From CAJQQK01 sp965224225 (GTDB lineage: Bacteria > Pseudomonadota > Alphaproteobacteria > Rhizobiales > Hyphomicrobiaceae), in NCBI GenBank assembly GCA_965224225.1, contig CBDCZF010000001.1, positions 124,001-188,000 of the forward strand: a DNA stretch of 64,000 bases. The letters are read 5' to 3'. Positions 52,049-61,429 of the stretch are shown here, piece by piece. The position numbers and the translations under genes were made by a program. The notes beneath the pieces are model-generated. The model had not been told where the DNA came from. It made no database searches and saw nothing but the letters and a program-made list of their open reading frames with translations. The stretch's first letter is position 1; each line of letters begins with the position of its first letter.

Positions 52049-54816
52049 TCGAGGCGCTTAAGCGCCGCCTCGAAGCGCCCGACCTGTCCTTCGAACTCGA
52101 CGCGCCGCTCGCGGTTTTCCTCGACGACCTCTTCCGGTGCGCGCTCGACGAACTGCGGGTTGGCAAGCTTGCCGTCGATCTTGGCGATTTCGGAGCGGAC
52201 CTTATCGATCTCCTTGGCGAGCCGCTTGCGCTCGGCATCGAGATCGATCACGCCCTTGAGCGGCAGCGCCGCCGTGGTTTCCTCGAACACGATCGCGGCT
52301 GCGCCCTCGGAGGCTACGTCGACAAAGCGGGTCTCGGAGAGACGTGCCAGGCGGCTGATCGTTTCCTCGTGACGCTCCAGGCGTTCGCGCTGTTCGGTCG
52401 TTGCTCCAACGACCTCGAGCGGGATCTTGGCGCCTGCCGGCACGTTCATCTCGGAACGAACGGAACGCACTTCGCTGACCAGCTTGACGACCCAGCCGAT
52501 CTCCGCTGCCGCCGCATCATCTTGAAGCCCCTCGAGCGCCGACCAACTGGTGAGAGCCAGCACGTTCTCCCGCTTCATCCCGCTTTCCGCGACTCGCTCC
52601 CACAGCTCCTCCGTGATGAACGGCATGAACGGGTGCAGCATCTTGAGGATCTCATCGAGCACCCAGGCAACGGTCGCCCGTGTCTCAGCAATGGCGTCAG
52701 CATCATCCCCGGTGAGGACCGGCTTGATCAGTTCGAGATACCAATCGCAGTAGATTCCCCAGACGAACTCGTAAGCGCTACCCGCTGCCTCATTGAACTT
52801 ATAGGCTTCGAGATGGCCGTTAACGTCACGCAAGGCCTGCTCGGTCTCGCCGACGATCCAGCGGTTGATGGTTTGATTGAGCGCCGTGGGATCGAATTCC
52901 GCAGCCAGCTGCGCCTCGTTCATCTCCGCGAAGCGGGCCGCATTCCAGAGCTTTGTCGCGAAGTTCCGGTAACCTTCGACACGGCTGGTCGAAAGCTTGA
53001 TGTCGCGACCCTGGGCCGCCATCGCAGCCAGCGTGAAGCGTAGCGCGTCGGCACCGTACTTGTCGATCAAGACCAGCGGATCGATGACGTTGCCCTTCGA
53101 CTTCGACATCTTCTGGCCCTTCTCGTCGCGGACCAGCGCGTGGATATAAACGTCAGAGAACGGCACCTCCTTCATGAAGTGCAAACCCGTCATCATCATG
53201 CGGGCGACCCAGAAGAAGATGATGTCAAAACCGGTGACCAGCACATCCGTCGGGTAATAACGCGCCACTTCCGGCGTCTCCTCCGGCCAGCCGAGCGTCG
53301 AGAACGGCCAGAGCGCGGACGAAAACCAAGTATCGAGCACGTCTTCGTCGCGGACCAAGTCAACCGGCTTGCCGTAATGCTGCTCGGCTGCCGCCAGCGC
53401 TTGCTCCTCGTCCATTGCAACGAAGATCTCACCGTCCGGCCCGTACCAGGCCGGGATCTGATGGCCCCACCAGAGCTGGCGTGAGATGCACCACGGCTGA
53501 ATGTTTTCCAGCCAGCGGAAATAGTCGGCGGCATATTTCTCCGGCACGAACCGCGTACGCCCGTCTCGAACTGCTTCGAGCGCCGGTGCGGCCAGCGTTG
53601 CCGCATCGACGTACCACTGGTCGGTCAGCCACGGCTCGACCACCGCGTCGCCGCGTTGGGCGTGCGGCACGGCATGTGTATTGGGCTCGATCTTCTCGAG
53701 CAGCCCCTCGCGCTCGAGGTCCGCCACGATCAGCTTACGCGCCTCGAAGCGGTCGAGACCCTGGTAATCGGCCGGCGCAGCCTCGTTGATGCGGCCCTGG
53801 GCATCGAAGATGTTGACGACCTCGAGCCCGGTGCGTTTGCCGACATCCCAGTCATTGAAATCATGCGCCGGCGTGATCTTGACCGCACCGGTCCCCTTCT
53901 CGGGATCGGCATAGGTGTCGCCGACTACCGGGATCGCCTTGCCGACCAGCGGCAGTATGACCTCCCGTCCGATCAGAGCCCCAAGCTGTTCGTTTTCCGG
54001 ATGGATCGCAACGCCGGTATCGCCGAGCATCGTTTCCGGACGCGTCGTGCCGACCATCAGGTAGGTGGCCGCATCATCAGGATCATACGTAACGCCGGCC
54101 AGCGGATAGCGGATCGTGTACATATGCCCGTTCGGATCGCGATCCAGCAGCTTGTTGAGCGCTGCCGCATCGAACGCCACGGGTTCGCCGTCCTTGTCGA
54201 GTTGGCCGCGCCGCCACTTGAACTTGCCGGTGTGCTCGCGCGGCTCGACCTCGAGATCGGAGATCGCCGACTGGAACTCGGGATCCCAGTTGACCAGGCG
54301 CTTGTCCCGGTAGATCAGTCCTTCCCGGTAAAGCTCGACAAACACCTTGAGGACGGCGTGCGACAGGCCCTCGTCCATGGTGAACCGCTCGCGGCTCCAA
54401 TCGCACGAGGCACCGAGGCGCTTGAGCTGATTGATGATCGTGCCGCCGGACTCAGCCTTCCACTCCCAGACCTTTTCGAGGAACGCCTCGCGGCCGAGAT
54501 CGCGGTAGTTGATCTGGCGTTCGACGAGCTGCTGGGTGACGACGAGCTGGGTTGCAATGCCGGCATGGTCGGTGCCCGGCTGCCACAAGACATCACGCCC
54601 GCGCATGCGCTCGAAGCGGCACAGGATGTCCTGCAGCGTGTTGTTGAGCGCGTGGCCCATGTGCAGTGAGCCGGTAACGTTTGGCGGCGGGATGACGATG
54701 GTATAGGGCTCGGCATCGCCACGCTCCGGCCGGCCGCAGGCAAACGCATTCGCCTCGTCCCAGCGCGCACTGATACGCGGCTCAACACTTTCGGATCGAT
54801 AGGATTTCTCAAGCAT
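52042..54816 (-). CDS. valS: Valyl-tRNA synthetase
   Basis: This 924-aa class I synthetase charges tRNA-Val and edits threonine. The HIGH motif is PPPNVTGSLHMGHAL (44-58), the KMSKS loop is KMSKSKGNVIDP, and the CP1 editing domain and the C-terminal coiled-coil arm (LDAERKRLAKEIDKVRSEIAKIDGKL) are complete. The ATG at 54816 matches the family N-terminus; the frame is open further upstream but without family likeness. Its stop codon lies in the right arm of the 51386-52048 repeat. Confidence 0.97.
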   Translation of the reverse strand: MLEKSYRSESVEPRISARWDEANAFACGRPERGDAEPYTIVIPPPNVTGSLHMGHALNNTLQDILCRFERMRGRDVLWQPGTDHAGIATQLVVTQQLVERQINYRDLGREAFLEKVWEWKAESGGTIINQLKRLGASCDWSRERFTMDEGLSHAVLKVFVELYREGLIYRDKRLVNWDPEFQSAISDLEVEPREHTGKFKWRRGQLDKDGEPVAFDAAALNKLLDRDPNGHMYTIRYPLAGVTYDPDDAATYLMVGTTRPETMLGDTGVAIHPENEQLGALIGREVILPLVGKAIPVVGDTYADPEKGTGAVKITPAHDFNDWDVGKRTGLEVVNIFDAQGRINEAAPADYQGLDRFEARKLIVADLEREGLLEKIEPNTHAVPHAQRGDAVVEPWLTDQWYVDAATLAAPALEAVRDGRTRFVPEKYAADYFRWLENIQPWCISRQLWWGHQIPAWYGPDGEIFVAMDEEQALAAAEQHYGKPVDLVRDEDVLDTWFSSALWPFSTLGWPEETPEVARYYPTDVLVTGFDIIFFWVARMMMTGLHFMKEVPFSDVYIHALVRDEKGQKMSKSKGNVIDPLVLIDKYGADALRFTLAAMAAQGRDIKLSTSRVEGYRNFATKLWNAARFAEMNEAQLAAEFDPTALNQTINRWIVGETEQALRDVNGHLEAYKFNEAAGSAYEFVWGIYCDWYLELIKPVLTGDDADAIAETRATVAWVLDEILKMLHPFMPFITEELWERVAESGMKRENVLALTSWSALEGLQDDAAAAEIGWVVKLVSEVRSVRSEMNVPAGAKIPLEVVGATTEQRERLERHEETISRLARLSETRFVDVASEGAAAIVFEETTAALPLKGVIDLDAERKRLAKEIDKVRSEIAKIDGKLANPQFVERAPEEVVEENRERRVEFEGQVGRFEAALKRLEA

Positions 54817-54984
54817 TTCGCAGGGCGTCCAACAGCTCGCAAACAAGGAAACGTGGTCGTACGCCCGGCCCAAGGCAACGTCAACCGCTGCCTGGCAATT
54901 GATCATCACCGACGTCGGCCTGCTGCACGTCAAGCATTGTCCGACCGTTGCCAGCGCCGGCATGCAAGCTACCGAGATTGCGAG

Positions 54985-56322
54985 TTATTCCTTGCTGTCG
55001 CTCGTCTGGCCGGCCGCCGCTTTGGCCATTTCCTCAGAGACGGTTTCGCGCATGACGCGCTCCAGGTTCTGATCGAGCCAGCTCTTGAGCATGGGCTGCA
55101 GGGTTTGTGCGACGACCTCTTCGAGTGTCACGGCCCTTTGCGGCTGCTCCTCTTTTGCTGTCACTTTCGCGGCTGCCGCTTCCGGCACCTTGCCGGGAGC
55201 CGGAGGCTTGGCCGGAGCGGCGGCTGCCGGCGGCGCAGATTGAGCCGGCGCCCCTTGCTGTGCTTTCGGTTTTTTGTCTTCGGATTTGGCATCGCCGCCC
55301 GGGCCCGCACCAGCGGCCTTGGCGCCAACAGCACCGCCGGCAAGCACCGCACCGACAGCGACCTCGGCCGCCGGGCTCGGCGCAACTGGGCTGCCAGGCG
55401 CAGGGCTTTGCTCCGTTACAGGAGCGGCTGCCGTTGCCGGCTTGCTATCGCCAGAGGACTTTGCTGCTGCAGCGGGCTTCGCCACTGAGGCAGCCGCCTT
55501 CTCGACAGGCTCTGCCGGTGGTGCCGCCTGAGACTGCGGCTCTGGTCGTGCAACAGGTGCGCGCGATGCGGGCGTCTCCGGCCGAGCCACTGGCGGCGCG
55601 TTGGGCGCCGGACCTGCAGCAGCATCAGCGGGAGGCGGAGCCTGCGGCTTCGCCGCTACCGGCTTCTCTGCCCGTACTTCCGTTTTCTCGGCACCCGTAT
55701 CGACGGGCCTTTCGGGCGGGACCGCAACCGGCGCCGTGCTTCCGGCGCGCTGCATTTGCACGTCAGCCGGAGCATTCGACTCCCGAACCGGCTGGGCTTC
55801 GGTATTGTTCGCCGTCAGTGCGCCATCACTGCCCTCGCGCGGCACCGAGTTTTGCAGCGCACCAACCTTCTCCAAGAGGCTTGGCCGCTTGGCACGCGCT
55901 TCCGCCGGCGGCGGCGCGGCCAGGGGCGCAGGCGGGCGCATCGTTTCGCCGGGAGCATCGGCAACGGCATCCAAGCGCTGCCTATCATTCAAAATATCGC
56001 TGACTTCCAGCGGCCAGGTGTCCTGTTCCCCGGCGCGGGCGGCAGGTGCCGCTTCCGGCGGCGGCGAATCGGCAGGAAGCGGGCGCACAGGCTGCAGGGT
56101 TACCGGCGCCGGCTCCAGAATATCGGATAGATCATCATCGGGTGCCGGTCCCGCAGGAGACAACGGCTCGGTCAGCAGCGGTGCGTCCGGTCGCGGCGCC
56201 TGCGTCTCTACCTGATTGGCGGCTCTCTCCTCGCGCGGCTCGTTGTCCTCCGAAATGATCCGACGAATGGAAGCCAGGATATCATCCATGCTCTGCTCAC
56301 CGGCCTTTTGATTGTCAGCCAT
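54985..56322 (-). CDS. DUF2497 family polar-organising protein (PopZ-like)
   Basis: This 445-aa protein has the conserved PopZ N-terminus EQSMDDILASIRRIISED (9-26), a very long Pro/Ala/Glu-rich disordered middle (about 30-390), and the C-terminal self-assembly region LEEVVAQTLQPMLKSWLDQNLERVMRETVSEEMAKA. PopZ forms condensates at cell poles and anchors the chromosome origin. Caulobacter PopZ is much shorter; the expanded middle here is notable. GAGGAGAGCAGG precedes the ATG. It lies upstream of valS on the same strand, the typical order. Confidence 0.85.
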   Translation of the reverse strand: MADNQKAGEQSMDDILASIRRIISEDNEPREERAANQVETQAPRPDAPLLTEPLSPAGPAPDDDLSDILEPAPVTLQPVRPLPADSPPPEAAPAARAGEQDTWPLEVSDILNDRQRLDAVADAPGETMRPPAPLAAPPPAEARAKRPSLLEKVGALQNSVPREGSDGALTANNTEAQPVRESNAPADVQMQRAGSTAPVAVPPERPVDTGAEKTEVRAEKPVAAKPQAPPPADAAAGPAPNAPPVARPETPASRAPVARPEPQSQAAPPAEPVEKAAASVAKPAAAAKSSGDSKPATAAAPVTEQSPAPGSPVAPSPAAEVAVGAVLAGGAVGAKAAGAGPGGDAKSEDKKPKAQQGAPAQSAPPAAAAPAKPPAPGKVPEAAAAKVTAKEEQPQRAVTLEEVVAQTLQPMLKSWLDQNLERVMRETVSEEMAKAAAGQTSDSKE

Positions 56323-56500
56323 CCTGCTCTCCTCGACGCGACCAACGGCGCCATTCCAATCCGCGACGGCCCGGCCCTCTACCGCCCCGGAACAACGACC
56401 TATAGCCTCCACCATCACGGCATAACCGCCGAACAAGGCAAATCATAGACTTATTCGTATCACCGGAATATCCACCAACGGCTTCCGACCACAACGAAAA

Positions 56501-56529
56501 ATGGGGATGCCGCCTAGCCGCATCCCCAT
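56501..56529 (-). terminator. Rho-independent terminator of the first tolC gene
   Basis: Read on the minus strand, ATGGGGATGCGG-CTAGG-CGGCATCCCCAT style arms are followed by TTTTTCG. It lies 54 bp past the tolC stop at 56583. Confidence 0.8.
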
Positions 56530-56582
56530 CATGTCACCCACTTCACCCCGATCGCTCCAACTGAAGCTTCGCGGTTCGCAAG

Positions 56583-58055
56583 CTATTTGTATGTCTTCTT
56601 CTGGCCGTGGCTCTTCCACACGTTCATCTTTTCGCGTCGCCCATCACGATGGGTGATGCTGATGCCGAACCACTTCTTACGTACTGCGAAGTAGTGCGCT
56701 TCCGGATCGTAGACCTTTTTGGTGAGAGCCAGCTCCTGTGCCGTCAGACGGCCCGTTGCTGCAATCAGCGAGTAGGCATTGACGATCAGATCGCGCTGCG
56801 TCGAGACCAGGCTAACCTGTGCATCGAGCAGTTCCTGCTCAGCGTTCAACACATCCAGCAGGGTCCGCTGGCCGACTTTTTCTTCCTCCCGCACACCGGA
56901 AAGAGCAATGCGGTTGGCCTGAACCTGGGAATTATCCGAGCGCAACTGAGCGCGAGCCGAATTGAGCGCGGCCCATGCAGCAATCGAGTCTTCCCGGGCC
57001 TGTGTCCTCGCCTGAGCGACGAGTTGGATACGGCGAACATGCAGATGCTTGGCCTGGCGCAGCCTTGCCCGCACTTCGCCGCCGGTATAAATCGGCACCC
57101 GCAACGTTCCGACGACCGAAGCGGAATCCTGGCGCGAGATCGACGAAGATGGATCGTATCGCCGCTGCAGACTGGCATCGACGCCGAGTGACGGCAGCAA
57201 CTCGCCCCACACCCGTTCGACGTTGTATCGCGCAGCCTGCTCAAGATAGAGCGCGCTCACGACAGCCGGCGCCTCGTTGGTGGCTCGCGACTTCGCATCC
57301 TCGAGTTGCTTTGGCAACAACCGTTCGGGCACCTGGGCATTGCTCAGCTTGTTCGGCGGATGACCAACGACCCGCTCATAGTTGGCCCGTGATGTCTTCA
57401 AATTGGCACGCGCCAGATCAAGCACCGAGACGGCGCGAGCGCGTCGTGCCCGGGACTGCGCAACGTCGGTTCGCGTCACCTCACCAGCCGAAAAGCGATC
57501 CTGCGTGGCTCGAAGATTCTTGGTCAGAACACGAACGTTATTCTCGCGCAGCCGCACGATCGCCTGATCACGCACCACATTCATATAGGCGGTAACTGCC
57601 GATAGCAGCACGGATTGTTCAGTCGTGTGCAGCGCTGCGCGGCCGGCGCGCACATTCGCCTCCGCCTCGTTGACGCTATTGGTCGTGCGGAAGCCGTCGA
57701 ACAGGTTCTGGTTGAGATTCAGCGCAACGCCGCGAGGATTGCGTCCCGTGGTTCCACTGCCCGGCCGGGCCCGCTGTTTGATCGCGCCGATGTCACCGGT
57801 TGCCGAAATAACCGGCCTGTAACCAGACTTTGCCTGCGGCACACCTTCATCGGTTGCCCGCAGGTTCGCGCGCTCTGCCTCGATGTCCGGATTGAACTTG
57901 TAGGCTGCCGCTAACGCACCGCGCAACGTCTCCGCGCGAACGTCGGCAACTGCACCTGCCATAAGAGCAATCGCGGCCACGCTGGCAAAACCCAGCTTAA
58001 AGGCGGCATGCCCTCTATCTTTCTGCGCCCAGAGAACCCTCAAAGCGACCCCCAT
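56583..58055 (-). CDS. tolC: TolC family outer-membrane efflux/secretion channel (paralog 1)
   Basis: This 490-aa protein has a signal peptide (about 20-41, with AVADVRA cut near 41). The duplicated TolC helical repeat starts ETLRGALAAAYKFNPDIEAERANLRATDEG, and a second begins near LLPKQLEDAKSRATNEAPAV. VGQRTLLDVLNAEQELLDAQ is the diagnostic coiled-coil motif. It forms a trimeric channel spanning the outer membrane and periplasm for type I secretion and drug efflux. ATG at 58055 is used. The paralog lies 609 bp upstream on the same strand. Confidence 0.9.
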   Translation of the reverse strand: MGVALRVLWAQKDRGHAAFKLGFASVAAIALMAGAVADVRAETLRGALAAAYKFNPDIEAERANLRATDEGVPQAKSGYRPVISATGDIGAIKQRARPGSGTTGRNPRGVALNLNQNLFDGFRTTNSVNEAEANVRAGRAALHTTEQSVLLSAVTAYMNVVRDQAIVRLRENNVRVLTKNLRATQDRFSAGEVTRTDVAQSRARRARAVSVLDLARANLKTSRANYERVVGHPPNKLSNAQVPERLLPKQLEDAKSRATNEAPAVVSALYLEQAARYNVERVWGELLPSLGVDASLQRRYDPSSSISRQDSASVVGTLRVPIYTGGEVRARLRQAKHLHVRRIQLVAQARTQAREDSIAAWAALNSARAQLRSDNSQVQANRIALSGVREEEKVGQRTLLDVLNAEQELLDAQVSLVSTQRDLIVNAYSLIAATGRLTAQELALTKKVYDPEAHYFAVRKKWFGISITHRDGRREKMNVWKSHGQKKTYK

Positions 58056-58664
58056 GATCTTGCCGGCTCGGCATAAGTCCGCGCACTCCCCAATGCACGC
58101 CGGCCCATCAGAAACCGATCCGCCATTGTAGCCACGTACAACGATTCTAGCCAAGCGGTGGCAGTTAATAAAGGGATAACCCGGCGATGACGCACTTCGA
58201 TCCCCAAGCTTGGCTAAAACAACACACTACCGGACCCCAGATCCGGCCGCTGCAGCTGAACACACCCTCGACGAAACGATCCATGACGGCCGTATGATTA
58301 ACTAAGCATGACCTACATAGAGCAATTTGCCAAATGTCTGAATGGCTCTTCGCGAACTGAGCCGGCTCGGCAACCCGCGAATTGTACCTTTTTACATCGT
58401 AGTGAGACCCAAAATCCACAGCCAGCCAATGGCCATATTGGCCACTGTTCGAGCCGGTAGAGGCAGAGTTGCAATTTGCGCTGGTGATTCGCGCTATTCG
58501 TGCGGGGTCCTGCAACCTCAGGTGCGCAATATGCTGGACGTGAGACATTTGAATTTCAGCTCGCGGCCGCCGGCCCGGTATATGACCGGTGCCGTTATCC
58601 CGATATTTGACGCAATGACTGCGTGGCGTTTCGGCCCGTCTGCCGCCGGGGAAGCAACACCTAC
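58056..58664. other. 609-bp gap between the two tolC genes
   Basis: ORFs here (for example 58342-58761 on plus and 58165-58548 on minus) overlap one another and have no motifs. It should contain the promoter of the first tolC gene. I see no RNA gene or repeat. Confidence 0.45.
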
Positions 58665-60287
58665 TTATTTCAGCCGTGACGAGGTTTTCACACTCACCGC
58701 CTGCCAGCTGGTCTTGTGTGCAGAACGAGGCTTCCGACTAGTTCGTGATTTTGCCTGCTGAGCGTCGGCCGCGGTCCGCTGCAGCCTCGGCGCCGGCCAG
58801 CTCTGAACTTCTTTGCGTGCAGGGCCGGACGCCGCGCGATCATGCTGCCGACTGAGAGGCGCACGCGTGATGGATGTCGTGATCCACTTCGATTTGGCCT
58901 CGTGATAGTGCTGCTCGGGATCGTACTGAACCCTGGCAAGCGCTAGGAAGCCGCCGTCCAACTGACCGAGAGCGAGCAGCAGTTCATAATGCGCGACCCA
59001 GATATCGCGCTGGCTGCGCAACAGATCGCGCTTGGCATCGAACACTTCTTCTTCGGCGTTGAGGACATTGAGCAATGTGCGCTGCCCGAGGCGCTCTTCT
59101 TCACGAACGCCTTTCAGCGCTGCTTTTGCATACCGTATTTGCGCCTTGTCCGAACGCACCTTTCCTCGCGCCGCCATCAGTTCGCCCCAAGCGGTTCTGA
59201 CGTCGGCCTCCGCCTGCCGGCGCGCCTGCTCGACCTCCTGCAACCGGCTGACGTGAAGGTGCTTCGACTGCCTGATGCGCGCCCGCGTCTCGCCTGCATT
59301 GTAGATCGGCACACTGAGCCGACCGATCACACGGGCCGAATCCGAATGATCGACCCCGACGCTTGCACCGTATGACTTGGTGTAGTCGGCCTCGACATCG
59401 ACGCGCGGCATCAGATCGCCGCGCTCTTTCGAGACCGCATGGCGCGCCGCCTGCTCCCGATAGAGCGCGAATTCAACCAGCGGGCTCTTGTCACGTGCGA
59501 TGCTGAGTGCCTGCGCCAGTGTCTTGGGCAGGTCGCCGAGCACGACGCCTTTGCCCCGGAGTTTGGGCGCGGCGTGTCCGATCAGGCGCTGATAGTCGGC
59601 CTCACTGCCGCGCAGCTCGCCTCGCGCTGCCTCCAGTTCGACAACCGCGCGCGCGCGCCGCATGCGCGCTTGGTCAACATCGGTCAACGTCACTTCACCG
59701 AGCCGCTCTCGGCCTTTCGTAAGATTGAGCTCACGGGTCAGGACGCCGACGATCGATTGCTCGAGGCTCATGAGCTGGCGATCGCGCATTACGTCCAGAT
59801 AGGCGCGAGCCGCAGCCGCCAGCACCCGCCCCTCGACTTCCCGCAGCCGGCCGCGCCCGGCCCGCACCAGCGCTTCTGCTTCATGCACCGCATAGTACGT
59901 TCGAAAGCCGGTAAAAACTGGTTGTGAGAGCGACACGCCGAGGTCCTTGGGCCGCATCGTCTGATTACTGCCGGGACTGGACCTGGTGCGAGAAACCGCC
60001 ATGCTGGCATTGCCGTTAATCGTCGGCGCCCAGCCTGATTTCGCGCGCTGTACATCCTCATCGACCGCCCGCAGGCGCGCACGTTCGGCATCGATCTCGG
60101 GGTTATGCATGTAGGCGGCACGCAGCGCCGCGCGCATGCTTTCAGCAATCGCCGGCGGCGCCGCGGCAGCGAACGCTGTCCAGACAGCCAGCATCGCCAA
60201 GCCCGTGGCCCTGGCGGCAGCATGTGTCCGGCCCAAAACACGGCACCGGCACCATCTGCCACACCAATCCCTCGCGAGACTGCGCAT
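58665..60287 (-). CDS. TolC family outer-membrane channel (paralog 2)
   Basis: This 540-aa protein is a clear paralog of the gene at 56583: ESMRAALRAAYMHNPEIDAERARLRAVDED, PVFTGFRTYYAVHEAEALVRAGRG and LGQRTLLNVLNAEEEVFDAKRDLL match it segment by segment. A basic N-terminus with a signal-like hydrophobic stretch (about 28-48) ends in AIA-E. The C-terminal about 60 residues (after WITTSITRAPLSRQ) are basic and low complexity and are absent from paralog 1. It is preceded by the PCMT-family gene on the same strand. Confidence 0.88.
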   Translation of the reverse strand: MRSLARDWCGRWCRCRVLGRTHAAARATGLAMLAVWTAFAAAAPPAIAESMRAALRAAYMHNPEIDAERARLRAVDEDVQRAKSGWAPTINGNASMAVSRTRSSPGSNQTMRPKDLGVSLSQPVFTGFRTYYAVHEAEALVRAGRGRLREVEGRVLAAAARAYLDVMRDRQLMSLEQSIVGVLTRELNLTKGRERLGEVTLTDVDQARMRRARAVVELEAARGELRGSEADYQRLIGHAAPKLRGKGVVLGDLPKTLAQALSIARDKSPLVEFALYREQAARHAVSKERGDLMPRVDVEADYTKSYGASVGVDHSDSARVIGRLSVPIYNAGETRARIRQSKHLHVSRLQEVEQARRQAEADVRTAWGELMAARGKVRSDKAQIRYAKAALKGVREEERLGQRTLLNVLNAEEEVFDAKRDLLRSQRDIWVAHYELLLALGQLDGGFLALARVQYDPEQHYHEAKSKWITTSITRAPLSRQHDRAASGPARKEVQSWPAPRLQRTAADAQQAKSRTSRKPRSAHKTSWQAVSVKTSSRLK

Positions 60288-60496
60288 GTCCCATCCTTTG
60301 TTGCGCTACCCTTGGCTTGCCCAACCAGATGCACACGCGCCAGCCGCCGAACAGGATGAAGCAGCCGGCCTAACAAAGTGTTAATTGATGTCTCGGAGTG
60401 ACGCGCAAGGTCACAAACGTGACCTAGCCTCTTTTGCGGCCACGCAATTCGGCAAGATGCCATGGTCCGGCGGCCCAGCGAAGGTCGCCGGACGTC

Positions 60497-61171
60497 TCAG
60501 AAAACGAATGCTGCCTTGCGCTCGAACGGCTCGAGCACGCAGCCGGCGGCCACCATCAGGTCGACGTCCGAGAACTGCTCGCCATCGCGCTGCCAGCAGG
60601 CCACCCGCGTCACGCCATCCCGGCGCCTGAGCCCGACCAGCTTGCCGCCGTCCTTGAGTTGATCCAGCAATTCCGCGCCGACATCGTCGACCGCCCCGTT
60701 GATCATGATCGCATCGTATGGCCCTTCACCGGCATAACCGGCATCGAGCGCGCCGGCGACGACGACGACATTGCTGACATCCTGGTCGGCCAGTGCCCTT
60801 TCAGCGCCTGCCGCGAGCGTGCGGTCAGCCTCGACAGCGACCACCGTCTGGACAAGATGTGCCAGCAGGGCCGCCTCGTAACCGCAGCCGGCGCCGACCA
60901 GCAACGCCACATCATCGCCAGACACATCCAGCTCCTGCAGCAAATGCGCTACCGTCCGTGGCGCCAGCACCTGCCGACCGCCGTCACCCGTCTCGGGCGG
61001 GGTCAGCATCAATTCGCCATCACCGTAGGCAACGCCGTGCAGGCGCTCCGGCAGAAACGCCTCACGCGCCACAGACATCATGGCGTGCACAATGCGCCGG
61101 TCGGTGAGATCGTTGGGCCGTACCTGGCTCTCGACCATGTTCAGGCGTTGCAGGGCGTAATCCACTCGCAT
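60497..61171 (-). CDS. Protein-L-isoaspartate O-methyltransferase family protein
   Basis: This 224-aa protein has the SAM motif LLVGAGCGYEAALLAHL (91-107) and the MVESQVRPNDLTDRRIVHAM start typical of the alphaproteobacterial PCMT family. The family repairs isoaspartyl residues by methylation, but this subgroup differs from E. coli Pcm in its N-terminus, so its substrate is inferred. ATG at 61171 with GAGGGAG 6 bp upstream is chosen over an ATG two codons earlier. It sits 209 bp upstream of the tolC paralog 2 gene. Confidence 0.85.
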   Translation of the reverse strand: MRVDYALQRLNMVESQVRPNDLTDRRIVHAMMSVAREAFLPERLHGVAYGDGELMLTPPETGDGGRQVLAPRTVAHLLQELDVSGDDVALLVGAGCGYEAALLAHLVQTVVAVEADRTLAAGAERALADQDVSNVVVVAGALDAGYAGEGPYDAIMINGAVDDVGAELLDQLKDGGKLVGLRRRDGVTRVACWQRDGEQFSDVDLMVAAGCVLEPFERKAAFVF

Positions 61172-61333
61172 GTCCATCTCCCTCAACGTCGCTCGATGCG
61201 ACGTTCACCGCACGCTGCGCGTTCCAATCCCATTGCATGCATGACCGTGCGTGTGATACATGCCCTCGACCTCACGGCGCAAGCAGGCAAAACACCACCG
61301 GCCTGCATGCCGGTTCCTTGACCGGCGCAGGAT

Positions 61334-61407
61334 GGCCACGTGGCGGAGTGGTGACGCAGCGGACTGCAAATCCGTTTACCCCGGTTCGATTCCGGGCGTG
61401 GCCTCCA
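61334..61407 (+). tRNA. tRNA-Cys (anticodon GCA), CCA encoded
   Basis: The acceptor arm GGCCACG pairs with CGTGGCC (61397-61403), followed by a U discriminator and CCA. The anticodon loop CTGCAAA carries GCA. The T-arm CCCCGGTTCGATTCCGGG is canonical. It is 74 nt including CCA and lies convergent with the ligase gene. Confidence 0.95.
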
Positions 61408-61429
61408 GAATACCTGTTGAAATACGGCA

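Noticed and set aside
58342..58761. 139-codon plus-strand ORF between the tolC genes
   Set aside because: It overlaps the 3' end of the paralog 2 tolC on the other strand, lacks a ribosome site and has no recognisable domain.
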